A stretch of 64,000 nucleotides of DNA from Akanthomyces muscarius (Eukaryota; Ascomycota; Sordariomycetes; Hypocreales; Cordycipitaceae): assembly GCF_028009165.1 (NCBI RefSeq), contig NC_079242.1:1798001-1862000 (forward strand). The letters are read 5' to 3'. Below the pieces are notes generated by a model. The model was not told where the DNA came from and did not search any database. It saw only the letters and a list, made by a program, of their open reading frames with translations. The stretch's first letter is position 1. Every line of letters starts with the position of its first letter. Shown piece by piece: positions 1-13,400 of this stretch. Both the position numbers and the translations under genes were made by a program.

Positions 1-3000
1 CGGCATACGGGTACAGGTTGTTGGGGTCAGTCCTCTCCAGCCAATCCATGCGCAGCGGCTTTGTGCCCGTGGAGGGAAGGATTTCCAGAGTCGGCACAGG
101 GGCACTGTTGGAACCTTCTTCACCACCGATGATGAGGATGGAACCGTTGGCCATGTTCATGGCCGTGGGGTACCAGCGGCCGTCTTGCAGTTTTAAAATG
201 CTGGCGTTTTCTTCCCAGTCATTCTTGCCGTGGACGCCCGCTTTGCCGTCGGGACTGTACAAGCGGACACCATACGTCGACGCACCCGACCAGCCACCGA
301 TATTGATCTGGCGGCCTGCCTTATCAGGAAGCGTTAGACCTGCAGCGCAAAACACATCGGTCTTGACATGCATGGTTCTCCAAGCCAGGTCCCAGTTGTC
401 AATCTCGGAAAGATCCAGCTCGTAGGCACCGGTTGAGTTGGGCGGGCCTGTACCAAACTTCTCCAAAAACGTCACCTTGCCGTTGATGGCCTGCGAAGTG
501 ATCAGAGGGATATTAGTACCACCAATAAGGAAGTCATAAGAGCCGGCAGCAGGAGTTCCAGCTGCTGGGAAGTCCCAAGTGTAAAACGGCTTTCCACCCC
601 AGAAATAGGTGGACATGCGAGAGCCACCGCCGCACAGCGCGGAGGAGTTTCCGGCACATGGAATGTTGCACTCCTTCTCATCTTTTTTCGGTGACTTTTG
701 GACAATGATGTTCTGGGGGTCGCCGCAGTAGCATTCTTGCCCGTACTCAAGTCCAGCAGCCATGTAGCCAAAATCAGCGCATCTGTCTAGGCACATCTGT
801 GGAGTCATGACGTTCGGGAAGAAGTTCTGCCAAAAGAAGACCCTGCTTTGGTTGACATTGTCTTGATAGCAGCCTTGGTATTTCCAGTCGCCCACCTCTG
901 GAAGGGCGATCGGCGCTGCGCGAATCTCTGGTTGTCCGAGAGACATGATTGTCATGCGGTTACCACCACCGCAGATTTGGGAAGAGTTACCTGTACAGGG
1001 AGTATTGCACTCGTCCTCAGATTTAGCCTTGGATCCGCCGTTCTCGATATAATTGTCACAGAAACACTGGGAGTGGTATTCAGCGCCGGCGACCGTATAG
1101 CCTGCTTTCGCACAACTGCTCGCGCAGGATTGTAGTGTGAGATTTTCAGAATCAGGAAGTTGCGTATCTAGTATACGACCCTGGGCGCCGTCAATCCAGC
1201 AGCCATAGAATTCCCAGCCGTCAGGTAGCAGACCGGTAGGTGTAGGAAACGAGCCAGAGGTCACTGACGTCGTAGTGGAGGAATTGACTGATACTGTCGA
1301 AGTTGTAGTGTTGGTGAAAGGTGCTGTAGTCAAGGTTGCGGAGGAAAAGAATGGAGTGGTGATACTTGTATTGAACGACACGCTTGATGTTGGAGAGATG
1401 GATGTCGTATGGTTGAGCAACGGTGAAGATGTGGTGTTTTGGAACAATGGGACCGAAGTGGTGATCACAGCTGTTTCGCTCGTAAGTTCCGCAGAGCTAC
1501 TACCTGTGATATGCTCACTAGACTGTGGGACCGTGGAAACGTGGCTAGGACTGCGTGTCGATTCGTCGGAGCTGATCTCAGTAGCAACTTTGGACGGTTT
1601 CTGGCGAGAGCTCTCAGTAGAAGGTCGTCGGCTAGTTTGAAGGGAAACAGTCTTCTGGCCAGAGCTGCTCCGAAAAGAACTGTGCGACGATCCCTGACTT
1701 GGGCTGACAGTAGCTGTGGTAGACTCGGCCGTATCGATTCCTTTGTTGGAACTTTTGACAGGAGATGCAGATACAGCCGGTGGATCGGTAGAATGCAGTG
1801 TACCCGTTCGCGTCCCAATGACTGTGACAACGGGATGGGATGTTAAACTGCTGCCTGTTGAGGTGTATGCAGGCGTAGATTGTGCAGGAGGCTGAGTGCT
1901 GGGGCCAATTGTTGGCTCGTTCGATGAGAGCACGGGTGAGCGGCTGGGAGGAGGGGGCGGGGGCGGAAGTCTTGTGTGGGTGACGTTCCAGCCTGAGGAT
2001 ATCCAGGGTGCAATCGTGGAGTTCTGGGCCGGTACAGTAGAAAAAGAGCTTTTTGTCGCAGAAATTGTTGAAGCCCGACCGTTCGTAGGATTGGCGGAAT
2101 GCGAGCTCACGGCTGTCTTTGTTGTGTTCGAACTGGTGGCGCCAGTGGCTGAGGAGGCCGGACTGGAGTTTGAGGGGGAGCTAGAGGTCTCTATTTCCGA
2201 TTTGAAGCCAGAAATGGATGAAGAGGCAGGCGAAAGAGCAGGAGCCACGCTCGGCGACAGGATGCCGGGGCTCCCAGAAGAAATATGCAAGCTGGTGCGG
2301 ATGGTCGTGTAAGTGGAGCTGGCGGTGGTGAGCGCGCTGCTGCTGGGATCGACGTTGATCCTTGAGTTAAGGTACACGGAGAGACGGTTGCCGGCTCCGC
2401 AGTAGTCACACTGTATCCCACCGGGACAGAGCATGCTACACTCGGATTCTGATGTCTCAACGGCGCCGCCTTTGAAAGCATTTCCGCAGTAGCATTCTCG
2501 GCCGTACTCGAGCCCAAAATAGGTAGATCCGCCGCAGAATAGAGAGCAGTCGCCGAGCGTCATCTCATTGTCCGAATAAGATTTACCATCGAGGGCCCGA
2601 GCTCCGTCGCCTTCCGTGTAGCAAGCATGGAAGTTCCACACTTCCCCGACCGTAGCGGGCTGGCTGGGACATTGTGTCGGTGTGGTGCCACCGCTGGCAG
2701 ATGTGCTGGCTGGTGTGAGAGCAGGTGGGCTGCACCAGTAGAGCAGGATGTTAGCTAGCCACAGGAAATTGCATATACGAGCTCGAGCTGAAAGGGTAGT
2801 TGGGCAGTGTATATCATTGGCAATGCTCATAAAGAGAGCTCTCAAAAGAAAGGTGAAAACGGGGCCCCTGCTGCACAAGGACGGGGCGCGGCTGTGCCGC
2901 AGGGAGACGGGACGAATCAAGAGCACTTGCCCTGCTGCATGTCTCGAGCGCTGTTTCTTTGTGCAGGCCTGGCACCTGGCGATTTTTCTTTACTTACATT

Positions 3001-3940
3001 GGATGAGAAGTGTGTCTGAGCCTGTTTTGGTAGAGATTGATGCGTCTCGGACCGCCACAAAATTCCGTGCGGTCGCCATTACATGTCATGTCACAGCCAC
3101 CGAGAGCTGCAGGTCTCGCGTAGTTGTCAATGTCATTACCGCAGACTTTGAAATGTTTTGATTAGCACGCACCAATGGGCTTACACAATCGCTCAAAAAC
3201 TCACAGCATTCGCCTCCGTATTCAACGCCAGAAAGGGCGTAGCCTTCGATATCGCATGCGCTCATGCATTGCGGCACCGTCATATTGCTGCTGGGAATGC
3301 TGAAGATCTGGCGCTCCAGCGCACGACCTGTGCTACCCTCACTAATCAGAAGTCAGCAGACATTTCCGAGGTTGTGCACCGTCACCAGCGTGGAAGCTGC
3401 GTATTCCATGGCTGGGGCTCACATGTAGCAACCCATCGACTCCCAGTCACCGACCCCCATATTCACCGCTGGGGGTATGATTTTGCTAGTCTTGTACAAA
3501 GTCAACCTGTCCCTTCCGCCACACGCCTCGGTCATGTTACCCGCGCATTGGGTGCTGCAGTCTTCATCTTTGGCGGGCTGGGCTCCGCGAGCGAGAAAGT
3601 TGCCGCAGTAGCATTCCGAGAAGTATTCGGTTCCGGCGTATACGAAGCCTCTTTCGAAGCAAAATGCTGTGCATTTGGTGTTCGTCATGCGTTCATCGAC
3701 AGAGACGGCATCGCCAATTGTGCGACCTACGTCACTATATTGACACTCAGTCATGGCACGCTGAGACCACATCCAGTTGTCAATCACTTACACATAGCAG
3801 CCTTGGTGCTGCCAATCCTGTTCTTCGAATCTTTGCGGCGCCACGAGGAGCGCACGGCTCCTGACTGAATTGGTTGTTGCGAGGTCTGGAAAATAAGACA
3901 GAGTAGCGAACGTGGCGGTGCCCAGCGTCGTGGCCTTCAT
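1..3940 (-). CDS. WSC-domain glyoxal oxidase (copper radical oxidase), 3' end beyond window
   Basis: Likely a secreted or wall-associated copper radical oxidase that oxidises aldehydes to acids and makes H2O2. Proposed exons on the minus strand: 3940-3792, 3734-3423, 3341-3205, 3145-2998, 2729-<1; all junctions keep phase. After a weak N-terminal leader there are five WSC (carbohydrate-binding) modules, at about 3810-3440, 3440-3040, 2660-2370, 1215-930 and 880-600, each with the Cys pattern ending in C-GG. A Ser/Thr-rich stretch of about 385 residues (2365-1215), probably O-glycosylated, separates WSC3 from WSC4. From about 570 leftwards lies the glyoxal-oxidase N-terminal domain. It shows VFCAAG (Cys codon 347-349) and RWYPT (Tyr codon 170-172), the family's Cys-Tyr cofactor pair. 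The remaining copper ligands lie outside the window. Family assignment is firm; substrate and the signal peptide are inferred. Confidence 0.88.
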
Positions 3941-6900
3941 TCTGGCTGAGTTGTTCCACCTCGATGGGCGTAAGCTTCAGATTCGTGTGTTCGGCCAGTA
4001 GCAATCCTCTGAGATTGTATGCTGCGTTTGAAAGAAACAAGACGAGCGAAGCAGAAACAGCTCATTCAAGTCAGAAAGAACAATCGAAAAGCTAAATAAA
4101 AGCCAACCGGCGGCTCCACGGCACGGCCGACATTGGTGAGTAGCCCCATGCCAGAACTTGGGATTGTAACCAGCATAGCCCACGTATGGTATGTTTACCC
4201 ACCAAGGCATTGTTTCCAAATTGATCAAGCAATCGACTTGCTAGCTACCAGTACGTCGTTGGCACGGCCGAAGTGGGCGACTTGGCGTGGAGCGCTGGAC
4301 GAGGACCCGGCGTGCAGAACGGTGCGGGCAAGACTATCCCCAAAGTGCTGCGGTCCACGAAAGTTTTCCGCGCTTCTGTCGTGGGGTAACGTCGGTGCAA
4401 AGTCCTAGCCATAATTCTAAATGTGATGATTTTTCCTGCCCATCTTTTGCTCGTAAACAGTAGTGGGCGGTGATCAGATCGCGTGCGTTACAGAAAAGGT
4501 CCGGGCGGCGCACCGCCCTTCAGCGGACCAAATAGCATGAGGTGAAAATGAATGTCAGGCTCGCGTATACGTCAACAGAAGTCTACATTTTTGTGCATGA
4601 TTGACGATGGCAAGGAAGCGCCGCACATGTGCTCGCCAGCGTGGTCGTACTTGATGGTTCATGTTATGCGATGCCACCGAACAGTATAGGAGGTTGTACG
4701 CTTCCCGTATTTTCTTCGAAATGAGCATTCTGAGAGCAATTTCGAAACGTAGGCAACTTGTGCGGTGCAAACTTGCATTTCATCTTTTGTAGAGGAGGTC
4801 TCTGCTCTATAGCTCCCGGCCAACATGGTCGACGGATCGCCCAGCTGACTCTGGCATCACAAGGTCCATGCAGCAGGTCGGCAGCCGGCTCTGGCTGGGC
4901 AGGGGCCGCAATGCCATCGCGGGCAGAGCGAGAGTGAGTAGGCACGCTCGCGCAACGTAGATTAGCGGTCGGGCCTCCTGGGTGATCCGAGCCGTCATCC
5001 AATGCAGCGGACGGGCTGCCGAGGAGCCGGAGTCAGGAACGCAGGTTCAGGCCAAACCGCCAGTCGGCCTTGGAAATGAAACTTTGACGGCGTGGTAAAA
5101 ATTTAGCAATGAGCATGTCGCAAGTCGTGATCGCATAGATCCGGGATGTGCAAGATACAGAAACACGCCAGGCAGGGAGAAGGGCAACAAGGCGACGCGA
5201 CTACTACAGCGGCCGGCTACAGTGGCCGGCGCTATGTTCGGGGCTGTTTCAAGTGCTAACATAAGGTTACCTTGGGTGCCCGCTGCCGCATGGGAATACC
5301 TACGCTCTGTGATGGGACGACTTATCGCCCGCGACTAGTCGCTTAAAGATGAGATTTTTGTCCCTTTGATTCCCAGACACTGTCCAACGCGATTTCCTAG
5401 TTTGTCCTCTCAATCTTTGACCGCTTCTATGGTAGGCTACGGATAGGCCGAGATGTTGCGAGAGGAAATCTTGGTTCACGTGTTACAATAACACTGCGCC
5501 GTTTCCCGTGCGTCCTCGTACAGTTATATCCAGGGTGGAATATTTCAGAAATTGTCCATTTTCAACTTTTCGTCCGTTCCAGCGTAGTCCGCCTATCGCG
5601 CCGACTATCCTGCCTACACTAGGATTGCAACAAGCTATACTATACACAGAGCATATATGAGAAGGTGGGAAACGCACATACCTCTGTTACATATACGAGA
5701 AACCAAAAGGATCAACAGTAATTTACGGCAATGGTCGTACATGCAGCATGGCTCTGCGCATCGCAGCACCACTGGTCCGGTGAATACGACAAGGAAGCTC
5801 GTCTGCGCACAGGCGCTACTACGTAAGAATTGTTTCGCATGGTGAGAAGTGACTTCGCCATCGCGTGATACTTACAAGTTATTCTAGCATAATGTTTTTG
5901 CTGTCGGTCAGCTTTCCAGTAGACTCTACGCACTCTCTTCACACTCCTGATAGAGGCCGGGCTTGGCTCAATTGAACTGAGGGCGACTTTGGCTGGCTGT
6001 GGGATTTTATTGACTAACAAACATGTCCAAAATCTCATTGTAGATTATCATGCATGTCGCCTAGGCATGTCAATTTGGCAGCCTGGTCGTGCTGGCGTAC
6101 TGTACAATACATGCAAAACATTCTAGCTCAATGTGGAAATCCATCGACCTTACGTGCGTGGCTTTATATGTATAGGCTGTTGGCACTTGCAGGCGAGATA
6201 TGAGCTCCAATTGGTTGATACAGACTTTTTACCACGAGAGAAACGCTCTCCTTCTGTTGCTTTGATGTCGCCTGCCGTGAGTGAATGTTGCACCTCGGGT
6301 GGCTGCGTACTTACCCTAGACATTGAATTCAAGCTCCTTTACCTACCTAGGTCCATGACAGTCTCGCTGGAATAATAAACTGTTCACAATTACAATTTTA
6401 GCGATATGGAACGGAAGTCTGCGTGAAAATGCCGAGACTGGATCACAGACTCAGACCGGCTCAGCAAGGACCTGTGAGGCGCCATGGATAACGCCGCCGG
6501 GGTAGAAGGGACGCCTGCAATATTTGTACACTGTAAAGATTAAAAGAGGGCAAATGATTTTGGATTAAATATAGAAGAGGAAAGAACTAGTCCAGTGTTG
6601 CCTCTATCTACCATTCCAAGATAGTCGACAAACAATGATTCACAAATCCTTTTACCACATTAGAGTGATGATGTTCAAACGAGGCTACTGTGGCTGTGGC
6701 GTTATAACCCAGCAAACCCAAGACACGCGAAGCGACTACACCACGGCTGTATAGCGCATGGAACGAGCGATCGAAGAACATTAAATGTGACTCGAAAGCT
6801 GTGGATCATGCACCAATAGCTGAAATTGCTTGAGAAGATTAGCCAATTGGACTGCCAAATTTGTGTAGTGATGAGTCTTGCAAAGTGACTCATTGAGGAG

Positions 6901-7223
6901 CTCTTGGTAAGCGCTGGAGGTGGCGCTCGAACCAGGCCCAGTTTGGAAAAGGCCCACGGCAGGCCAGGCCGCTCCACCAACCTTCAAAATCATCAAATAC
7001 TCGCCTCCAAGCCAGTTTGATTGTCCACCGCATCACGCATCCCACTGCTCATTTCGTTCCCGCTGCCTCGAGGCGCTCAACCAAGATACCACTACCATTC
7101 TCAGCACTCGATATACGCCTGGCCCCACTGGCCGCAGCAGAGATTCTTCAGCAAACGCCTGCACCAGCAACCCTGCCCTCATCGCCACTGGTGAGGCAGT
7201 CCCCAATCGCATCCCGCCAAGTT
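3941..7223. other. gene-free interval, upstream regions of two divergent genes
   Basis: No open frame here has recognisable family similarity or a convincing exon chain on either strand. It contains the 5' flank of the WSC-oxidase gene on the left and of the FAP1 gene on the right. The part from about 5.4 to 6.9 kb is visibly AT-richer than the coding neighbours. No tRNA or transposon termini were seen. Confidence 0.5.
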
Positions 7224-10200
7224 ATGCCCGACAACCAGGGCAACCCTTCACAGACTCCATCACAAGGGTCATCTAGGGCAAGACCCAATCATGGTCGCCG
7301 CGGAGGTCGCAGTGGCCGAGGTCCAAGACCAAGGAATGGCCCAACAGAGGGGAGCAGCGATGCTCCCACTTTGAACGGCAACGCAGACTCACTAGCTGCT
7401 CCTACACAAGAAAATGTTATTCGTGCATCGAATCAACGATCGCGTGGAAACCGAAACAGGTCCTCTAAGCGCCATACAGGCGTCTCAGGATCGGCTCCTA
7501 ACGGGTCTCGTCCCACTGGTCGCCGCGCATTTGGAGGACACCTCACTTCGGCCACAGAAACTGGCGATGAGCCCCCCGACACAATCTCTTCGATTGCAGC
7601 TGGCCTCAGTGCAGCTGCCCCCGAGTTTGTTCCCGGCCAGCCTGTGGTGTCCAGAAGGTGAGCAGCTGCAAGAAATTGGTGAACCGTAATACAGCATTTT
7701 ACTGACGCCACTACAGCAAGGTGGCAAAATCCGCCCAATCGCGCCCCAGGCAGACCCAGCCAAAGTTGCCCAAATCCACGGCGTCCGACCTGGCTACGCG
7801 CATTCACGAAGACATTAGCAATGCTAATTATGAATGCGCAGTTTGCACAGACGAAGTTCTCCGCACTTCTCATATATGGTCCTGCACGCTCTGCTGGACT
7901 GTTGTCCATATGAAGTGCGCCAAGAAATGGCACAGCAACCAGATGAAGAAGGCGGAGGAGCCTCAATCCGCGCAGACGCTAAAAGAGAGCTCATGGCGCT
8001 GCCCGGCTTGCAACTCCAAGCTATCGGATGATCCAGGCACATATCACTGCTGGTGTGGCAAGGAAATTAGCCCCAAGCCTGCTAGCCAGTCGTTACCGCC
8101 CCATTCCTGTGGGCAAACATGCTCAAAGCCACGTCCAACATGCCCGCATCCCTGCCCTCTTCAATGTCATTCTGGCCCTTGCCCGCCCTGCGGCCTCACG
8201 GGTCCGGAACAATCGTGCTTTTGCGGCAAGAGCTCGTCAAGAAAGCTTTGCAGGGAAACCGACTACGAAAATGGCTGGAGCTGCCAGGATGTTTGCGGCG
8301 ATCTGTTGCCCTGTGGTGAGCATACGTGTGAAATGCTATGCCATAGTGGACTCTGCGGCGAATGCCCGGTGCAAGTAGATGCTACCTGCTTCTGCGGTCG
8401 TGTTTCGAAAGAGATACCTTGCTCTGAACGAGATGATCCTCAGGACTCGTACTCCGTTTCAAACCAGGAGTGGTTTGAAGGCACATTCAGCTGCCAAACA
8501 GCCTGCCAACGGAAGTATGACTGTGGCCAGCACGAATGCCCTGAAGTCTGCCACGCTCAGGCTGAAAACCCAGCCCACTGTCCCTTTGCTCCAGATGTTG
8601 TCACGCACTGCCCTTGCGGAAAGACATCACTGACAGAACTTCCTGGATATCCAAGAAATAGCTGTGACGATACTATCCCACACTGTGAGAAGACTTGCGA
8701 GAAGAAGCTTCCCTGCGGCCATCTGTGCAAGTCAAAATGCCATGACGGTGACTGTGGCAGCTGCCTGGTGGAGGTCGAGATTAGCTGTCGCTGTGGCAGA
8801 ACCAGCGAGTCTAGGGTTTGCCATCAGCGCCAGGAGAACCGGCCGACCTGTGCTCGAACATGTGGTGCCAACATGAGCTGTGGTCGGCACAAGTGTACGG
8901 AAGTCTGTTGTACAGGAGAGAAGAGAGCGGCTGAAAGACAGGCTTCGCGACGACGAAACCGAAATGCGGCTCCCGACACTGCTGTAGAAGCAGAGCATAT
9001 TTGCATCAGGACTTGTGGCCGTGCTCTGAAATGTGGCAGTCACAATTGTCAGCAAATTTGCCATCGTGGTGCTTGCGCCAGCTGTCCCGAAGCCATCTTC
9101 ACCGAAATTAGCTGCGATTGCGGCCGAACAGTCTTACAGCCACCACAACCGTGCGGAACCGTTGCGCCTGAGTGCCGGTTCAACTGCTTGCGTCGCCCAG
9201 AATGTGGACATCCTCCAGTTGAGCACCATTGTCACCCTGAGGAAGCTGGTTGCCCGAAGTGCCCATTCCTTGTCGACAAGTGGTGCTCGTGTGGGAAAGA
9301 AAAGCTACATAGCCAGCCTTGTCATCTCCAGGAAGCACGATGCGGCAAGCCTTGCGGTAAAAAGCTGAAGTGTGGCCTGCACTCTTGTAAGAAGCTGTGC
9401 CATCGACCAGGAGACTGCGAAGATGCTACGCTTGAAGGCGGACACTGTGGCCAAACTTGCGGCAAGGTCAAGATGTTTTGCGAGCACCGCTGCCAAGATG
9501 GTTGCCATGGCCAGACTCCATGCAACGAAACAGCGGCGTGCTCTGGCAGGACGGAAATCGCATGTCCTTGTGGCATACGCAAACAGGAAGTTCGATGCCT
9601 TGCCAGCAGCACCAATCCCGAGCCTTCGCGACTTGAGCTCAAATGCGACGATGAATGCTTGCGGCAGGAACGTAATAGACGCCTCGCTGCCGCGCTCAAC
9701 ATTGATCCAACCACGCACACCAACGATCATGTACCGTATTCCGACGAGACCCTCGCCTTGTTCAAGGAGACACCAACATGGTGCGAGACACAGGAGCGCG
9801 AGTTTCGCGTTTTCTCACAAAGCCCGACTGAAATCAGAATCCGCTACAAACCGATGCCCAACAACCAGCGACGGTTTTTGCATGTTTTGGCGGAAGACTA
9901 CGGCCTGGAGAGCCGAAGCGAAGACAACGAGCCATTCCGCTACGTTCTGGTGTACAAGGGCCCCCGATTCGTCTCTGCTCCCAGCAAGACCGTTCGACAG
10001 TGCGTCAAGATCCGCGCCACGCAGGAGGCCGCCGCTGCCGCCTCGGCCGCTGCGGTCGTGAAGCCACCGTCGCTGCAAGAAACGGAACCCCTCAACGCCT
10101 TCCTGCTCACGTCGCCTCGCTTCGGTTTAACAACGGACGAGGTAGGCGTCGCGCTGGCGGCTGAGCTGGCTGAGCAGCCGTCGCTCCATTTCAAGATTGA

Positions 10201-10591
10201 GTATTTGCCGTCCGACGAGGTGCTCATGCGCGCCACGGTGCAGTACTCATCGTTTATGTCGGCCGCCGGCATCGAGACTGCCCTCCGCGCGCTAAAACAG
10301 AGCGTCTCGGAGCGCGTCCGCAACCACGAGATTGCGGGCAACGTCTTCCTGTGCCACGTTGATGCGAGCGACACCATCACCCGTCGCGAGGACTATACGC
10401 GCCAGGATGGCGTTGGGGGTTGGAGTGCCGTGGCGAGTCGCGCGGCGGCCAAGAAGGAGTCGGCCGCTGATGCGGAGACGTCACCGGTCAAGGGAACGGG
10501 ACGCCGGTTACTTGGCCTGCGCAAGAAGAGAGTCGACCAGGCACCCGAACGGCCGTGGGCATCGCAGCTCGACGGTGACGTCGAATGTTAA
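7224..10591 (+). CDS. FAP1: NF-X1-type zinc-finger protein (FAP1/NFX1 homologue)
   Basis: Nuclear or cytoplasmic zinc-finger protein; the yeast homologue Fap1 binds FKBP12 and human NFX1 is a transcription regulator. Exons 7224-7657 and 7717-10591, with a 59-nt intron; about 1102 residues. The first 145 residues are disordered and rich in Gly, Arg, Ser and Asn. A RING-like finger begins near residue 185 (CAVCTDEV, then CTLCW, HMKC and CPAC). A long series of NF-X1 fingers follows to about residue 800, seen as repeated CG-H-C...CH-G-C motifs such as CGEHTCEMLCHSGLC. An R3H-like segment follows near residues 800-880, then a basic Ala-rich tail. The start at 7224 (MPDNQG) is chosen because the residues just after it are fungal-FAP1-like; an in-frame ATG at 7017 would add 69 residues. 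Confidence 0.92.
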
Positions 10592-11902
10592 ATGGCGTTC
10601 TTGGTCTTGATTTACAGCATTTGTCTTTACAGAGATGTTTGCACAATTACAGCATCGATCTCGCATAGCGCGATGCTGCCGAAAAGCTACAGCATTTACA
10701 TTATATATTTGGTTTTAAAACGCGCGTGTATTCTCACCAACTTCGTCTCTCACCAAAGCGATTTCAAGTGACGTTCACGATACATGTCGTTCTTTGCAAT
10801 CGTCACAATACCAGAGGGCTTGATAATGCCACCCTCCTCCCACCAAGTACCGACATGGCTGACTTGCCGCCCCTCGGCGCCAGAACATGCCCCCCCAAAA
10901 AAAACCCGTATCATGCAGGCCCGCAAGCCACCAACCTCATCATGCGATCAAAAGGCGCGCGCGCGGTGCGGGCCAGAATCCGTCTGCGCTAGATCACGAG
11001 ATGTCCCTATCAGAAGGAGAAGCTAATTATTCCCATCTGCTGAAAGAAGAAGAGTCTCTTTAGGTTACAATAGCACGGTTTTTAGAATGCGACCTGAGCC
11101 CGCCGGACGGCATCACCTGACCCCTCCCCCTCCAACTCCAACGGCCAGTCTAAAGAACTAGACTACTCTCGCAAAGAAACGTAGTTTTTCTGATTTCCTA
11201 TCTTACAGACATGGTCACATGGGCGGAAAGATTTTTCCCAACATCACCGGTCTTTGATAAAGAACGAAAAAAACTTGATACTGCAGGAGAAGGAAGGAGG
11301 GGGAGCCGTCAAACCGTGGGCGTTATGCATGTCTTAGTCGTCGTCCTTGATTCTTCGTTATGATGCAATCATACTGCGAGCCCTCTCAAAGCACCCTCCA
11401 GCCCCTCTTTGCCCTCCCTGCGTCTTTGCCTTGCCGGCTTTCGTGAGAGGTGCTTGGCATGACGGAGGGACGCAAGACTGCTACTTACCCCTCCACGCTA
11501 CCATAGTAGCACGGCTACGGGTTGGAACACCCTGCATGTCATCCCCTTCGCAACCTGCATTGCGGGATGCAGGCATCTTGGAATGGTGGTGTCACATCCA
11601 CCTTTGCATGAGAGCTAGTGGCGTGCCGAGCAAGATGGTGTGGTCGCCCTGAAGAGTTCGGAGGGGCAGGCTGCACTGATAACAAGATGCTTTCGTTCTT
11701 TCTATATGTGTGGCGTATCCTTGACCGCTTCTCGTCTCCCGCGGGCTGTCAGCGCCTACTGCTTGGATACTGGACCGTGTGGTCCTCTGTGACGGCTCGC
11801 ACTCTCTCCATCCATGCAACAGTGGGTATCAAGTCCATAATCTGGCCAGACTGTATAAGTCTATTCCTCCTGGGGCCGTTCATATCAGATGACTGCCAGG
11901 CT
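10592..11902. other. intergenic, 3' flanks of FAP1 and bem46
   Basis: This is the space between two convergent genes. Only short random-looking frames occur, none with a family match or splice-supported extension. There is an A8 run near 10907. I see no gene here. Confidence 0.5.
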
Positions 11903-13198
11903 TCACAGCCTTTGCTTCTCGCTCGTATACTCGCTCCTGACCTCGCTCACGAACTCTTTGATCGCCTCAAAATAACCCTCTTCCAGAACACTCGAGTTGT
12001 GGTCACCACCAGGCAGTGGTTTCCAGATCTTGCTTGGGGCGGCAGATATTTCAAACAGTCGCTTCATGTGGCTCGGCCTTCCATCACTCGTGTTAGCAAT
12101 GTCTAACAATTTCGGGTTCAGCAGAAAAGAAGTATGGGGTTAAGAGTTCAGAAAAAATCAATTGTAAAATCAGAGCCGCACGGGTTCATATTTTGTGGGT
12201 GATATTGATCATCATGACGAAGTTGTTGAATAGTTCATAGCAACATGGAATAATGCACTTACGGGACAATTTCGTCTTGCAAGCCACTGATGAATAAGGT
12301 GGGCACCTTGGTTATGGTGGGAAGCACAGATTCGCTGGGCCAGACTTGATGGCAGAGAAGAGTCAAGTACTTGGCAGGCGGAATGACGGAGGGAATTAGT
12401 TTGCGCATGGACAGGAACGTGTTCTCAAGAATGAGACCAGCGACATCGCCTCCGCTCTGGTTCTTGGCAGCGAGCTTGATGCCGACGGCGCCACCAAGAC
12501 TTTGTCCAAAAATCAGATACTGGTGGTCTCGAGTTTCTGCCCGCTCGCGGAGGTAATCAAGACCAGTCTGTGCGTCGATGTTCAGGCCAGATTCGTCGGG
12601 CTCGCCCGTCGATGTGCCATAGCCTCTGTATTCAAGCATAAAAACATTACAGCCAGTTGTGTTTATGATCATGCGGGCAATGGGTAGCCGATGGCCAATG
12701 TTGCCAGCGTTTCCGTGGAACATTATCATTGTGACATTGGAATTTTTGTGACCGCGTGGGCCGCGGCAATAGAAAGCCGACAGCTTCTCGCCATCGTCTG
12801 TAGGAATGACCAGTTCTTCGAAGTCGTGTATACCAAACTGCGAAGGGCGAGGCACATCGGTTCGAGAATTGGCAGGCATATGTGACGGGTAGATTAACGC
12901 CCTGTGGTAGCAATGGCATAACAGTCAGTCCCGGGCATCAACGGCGTCGATCACATGAGCCGGATGGACCTACTTTTGCTTAAAGTATAGGAGGGATGTG
13001 AGGACAGCAGCGATGCCCTGCGCAACGTCAGCTTGGGCAAGATGCAGGCGACGGAGCGTGCATATCGCATCGCCGAGCGCAACATACCGTAGAGGCAAGA
13101 GCCGGGAGTTTCATATACGAGGCAACAGAGCTCAGCATCGAAGCGGTCTGCTCCAGGTAACCGGTCAGCGTCGACGGTGAAGAGTTGGAGTTCGACAT
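11903..13198 (-). CDS. bem46: BEM46-type alpha/beta hydrolase
   Basis: Membrane-anchored serine hydrolase of the BEM46/ABHD13 family, linked in fungi to polarity and germination; its substrate is unknown. Exons 13198-13088, 13017-12974, 12901-12263, 12077-11903, all joined in phase; 322 residues. Residues 30-52 form a hydrophobic anchor followed by the family's ALIYPSH. The fold motifs are HGNAGN (oxyanion region), GQSLGG (nucleophile Ser), LQDEIVPP (Asp) and GGDHNS (His), so the triad is complete. Introns are 70, 72 and 185 nt. The short exon 2 (44 nt) encodes most of the anchor, so skipping it would remove the membrane segment. Confidence 0.93.
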
Positions 13199-13380
13199 GT
13201 TCTCTTTCTCGGGCATTTGTCCGGCTGTTCCAAGCGAATTGAACAGGTGCAAAGTATCGTTCGGTGTTCGTGCTGGCAGAGCCAAGCTCGGCTGCAGTCG
13301 TCACAAATCGGCAAGGGGGCCAGTATTTTTTTTGTGCCGAGATATCAGATGTTTGGCGGTGACAGGGGGCAGCAGGATTC

Positions 13381-13400
13381 GGGGGGGGGGGGGGGGGGGG
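13381..13400 (+). repeat. G20 homopolymer
   Basis: Twenty consecutive G residues lie about 180 nt upstream of the bem46 start codon. The length may be inexact because such runs are error-prone to sequence. Confidence 0.9.

Noticed and set aside
6860..6930. tRNA-like B-box (GGTTCGAGC on the minus strand near 6907)
   Set aside because: The flanking bases cannot pair as a T-stem and no A-box or acceptor stem is present at tRNA spacing.
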